DNA from: Brucella daejeonensis
GTDB taxonomy: Bacteria > Pseudomonadota > Alphaproteobacteria > Rhizobiales > Rhizobiaceae
DNA: 44,956 bases
NCBI RefSeq assembly: GCF_014199265.1
Contig: NZ_JACIJG010000026.1
Span: 1-44,956 of the forward strand
Direction of reading: 5' to 3'
Both the position numbers and the translations under genes were made by a program. The stretch's first letter is position 1. Each line of letters starts with the position of its first letter. Positions 44,441-44,956 of this stretch are shown here, in pieces. The notes beneath the pieces are model-generated. The model was not told the origin of the DNA and did not search any database. It saw only the letters and a list, made by a program, of their open reading frames with translations.

Positions 44441-44920
44441 CTACGGTAAACGATCTGTGTCGTTCGCGAGCTCGACGATTATTGGAACTAAAACCGCTGG
44501 GAAGATATTGTGCAACGTGGCCGAGTCGCGACGTATCTCACCGCGTGATACGACTTGTAGGACTTCAACCCCACCAGTGTCGTCAGCAATGCGGACAGCG
44601 ACCGCATCGAACTCCGTGTCTTTTGAGAAGAGGCGAGCCCAGAGATAGTATTTCGGCACGGCGACACCGGTGAACGTGGGACCGTCGCGCAGCAGTCGCG
44701 CATCTACCCTTGTCAGCGAGGGGTGCTGTTCCTGCAGGGCGCGAAAGATCGCAGCCTCGAATCTTTCGAGTCGCAGTTGGCTGTTTGACCACAAGAGGCC
44801 GAACGCGAGTAGTCCAGCGACAGCGAGTACCGCGACGGCTTTGTTCACAAGTCTACCTCTTCTAGAGCCTTTCAGGTTTTGACGGAAGCGTATCCGGCGC
44901 TTTCGAAGTAGTTTGAACAT
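44441..44920 (-). CDS. Single-pass membrane protein, unknown (159 aa)
   Basis: A 159-residue protein. A basic N-terminus (FKLLRKRRIRFRQNLKGSRR) precedes one membrane helix (AVAVLAVAGLLAFGLLW), followed by a soluble, probably periplasmic domain of about 110 residues (RDGPTFTGVAVPKYYLWARL, GGVEVLQVVSRGEIRR). No family recognised. It is convergent with the upstream membrane-protein pair, so it is in a separate unit. A promoter would lie beyond the window edge. Confidence 0.62.
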   Translation of the reverse strand: MFKLLRKRRIRFRQNLKGSRRGRLVNKAVAVLAVAGLLAFGLLWSNSQLRLERFEAAIFRALQEQHPSLTRVDARLLRDGPTFTGVAVPKYYLWARLFSKDTEFDAVAVRIADDTGGVEVLQVVSRGEIRRDSATLHNIFPAVLVPIIVELANDTDRLP

Positions 44921-44956
44921 TCGGCTGGTTCGATGGTTGTGACGAGGTGGCCGATG

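Noticed and set aside
1..44956. CRISPR arrays, tRNA or rRNA genes, known riboswitches
   Set aside because: No regularly spaced repeats, cloverleaf-like segments or rRNA-like conserved stretches were noticed while reading both strands; this was a visual check only.

Overview
The window looks like chromosomal accessory DNA of an alphaproteobacterium, most probably a sphingomonad. The grounds are FixJ/NarL-type regulators paired with HEVNQP-type PAS histidine kinases, a C39 exporter with short 15-residue GG leaders, a YdeI/OmdA protein, and stress and redox genes in short divergent units. The genus is an inference. Base composition is mosaic: about 3-7 kb is AT-richer, and about 32-44 kb is visibly GC-richer. 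No rRNA, tRNA or CRISPR array was seen.

Layout. (1) 50-2623, minus strand: a three-gene ABC-3C conflict system (nuclease-like effector, middle component, ATPase) whose ATPase is cut short. (2) 3-13.7 kb: a lipoprotein hydrolase, an orphan four-PAS histidine kinase, a Tat-type alpha/beta hydrolase, an SPW-repeat membrane protein, a TetR/HlyD/MFS efflux locus with two tandem operators, and a metallo-beta-lactamase-fold hydrolase. (3) 14.2-29.7 kb: oxidative or solvent-stress style genes (AhpD-like, secreted hydrolase, cupin, two SDRs, AraC, LysR, NTF2-like, MazG-like, NDH-2-like) around a four-gene phosphorelay made of a giant multi-PAS kinase and three response regulators. (4) 29.8-31.8 kb: a truncated SpvB/Rhs-type N-terminus and an IS5-family remnant.

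(5) 31.9-44.9 kb is the most interesting part. It is a double-glycine (microcin or bacteriocin-type) peptide island with six intact GG-leader peptide genes: 36394-36245, 36234-36022 and 35956-35849 on minus; 36631-36813, 41604-41834 and 42184-42399 on plus. It also holds a C39-peptidase ABC exporter and its HlyD-type adaptor, a NarL-type regulator and a membrane hybrid kinase, a lipoprotein, a YdeI/OmdA protein and three small membrane proteins that may be immunity factors. The six leaders align over the same 15 residues, roughly xREL-x4-E-xx-V-x-GG.

Two structural observations tie the island together. First, a 16-bp inverted repeat of the form TAGnn-N6-nnCTA occurs as a tandem pair 31 bp apart in front of two of the peptide genes, and once in front of the response-regulator gene. 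This makes a good candidate operator. Second, the module 'regulator - hybrid kinase - convergent GG-peptide' is present twice in inverted orientation and has decayed reciprocally. One copy keeps the two-component system but has a broken peptide gene (34730-34831). The other keeps the peptide gene (36631-36813) but has a wrecked and fused regulator/kinase (36965-37647). Integrase and IS remnants in the same region suggest a mobile origin.
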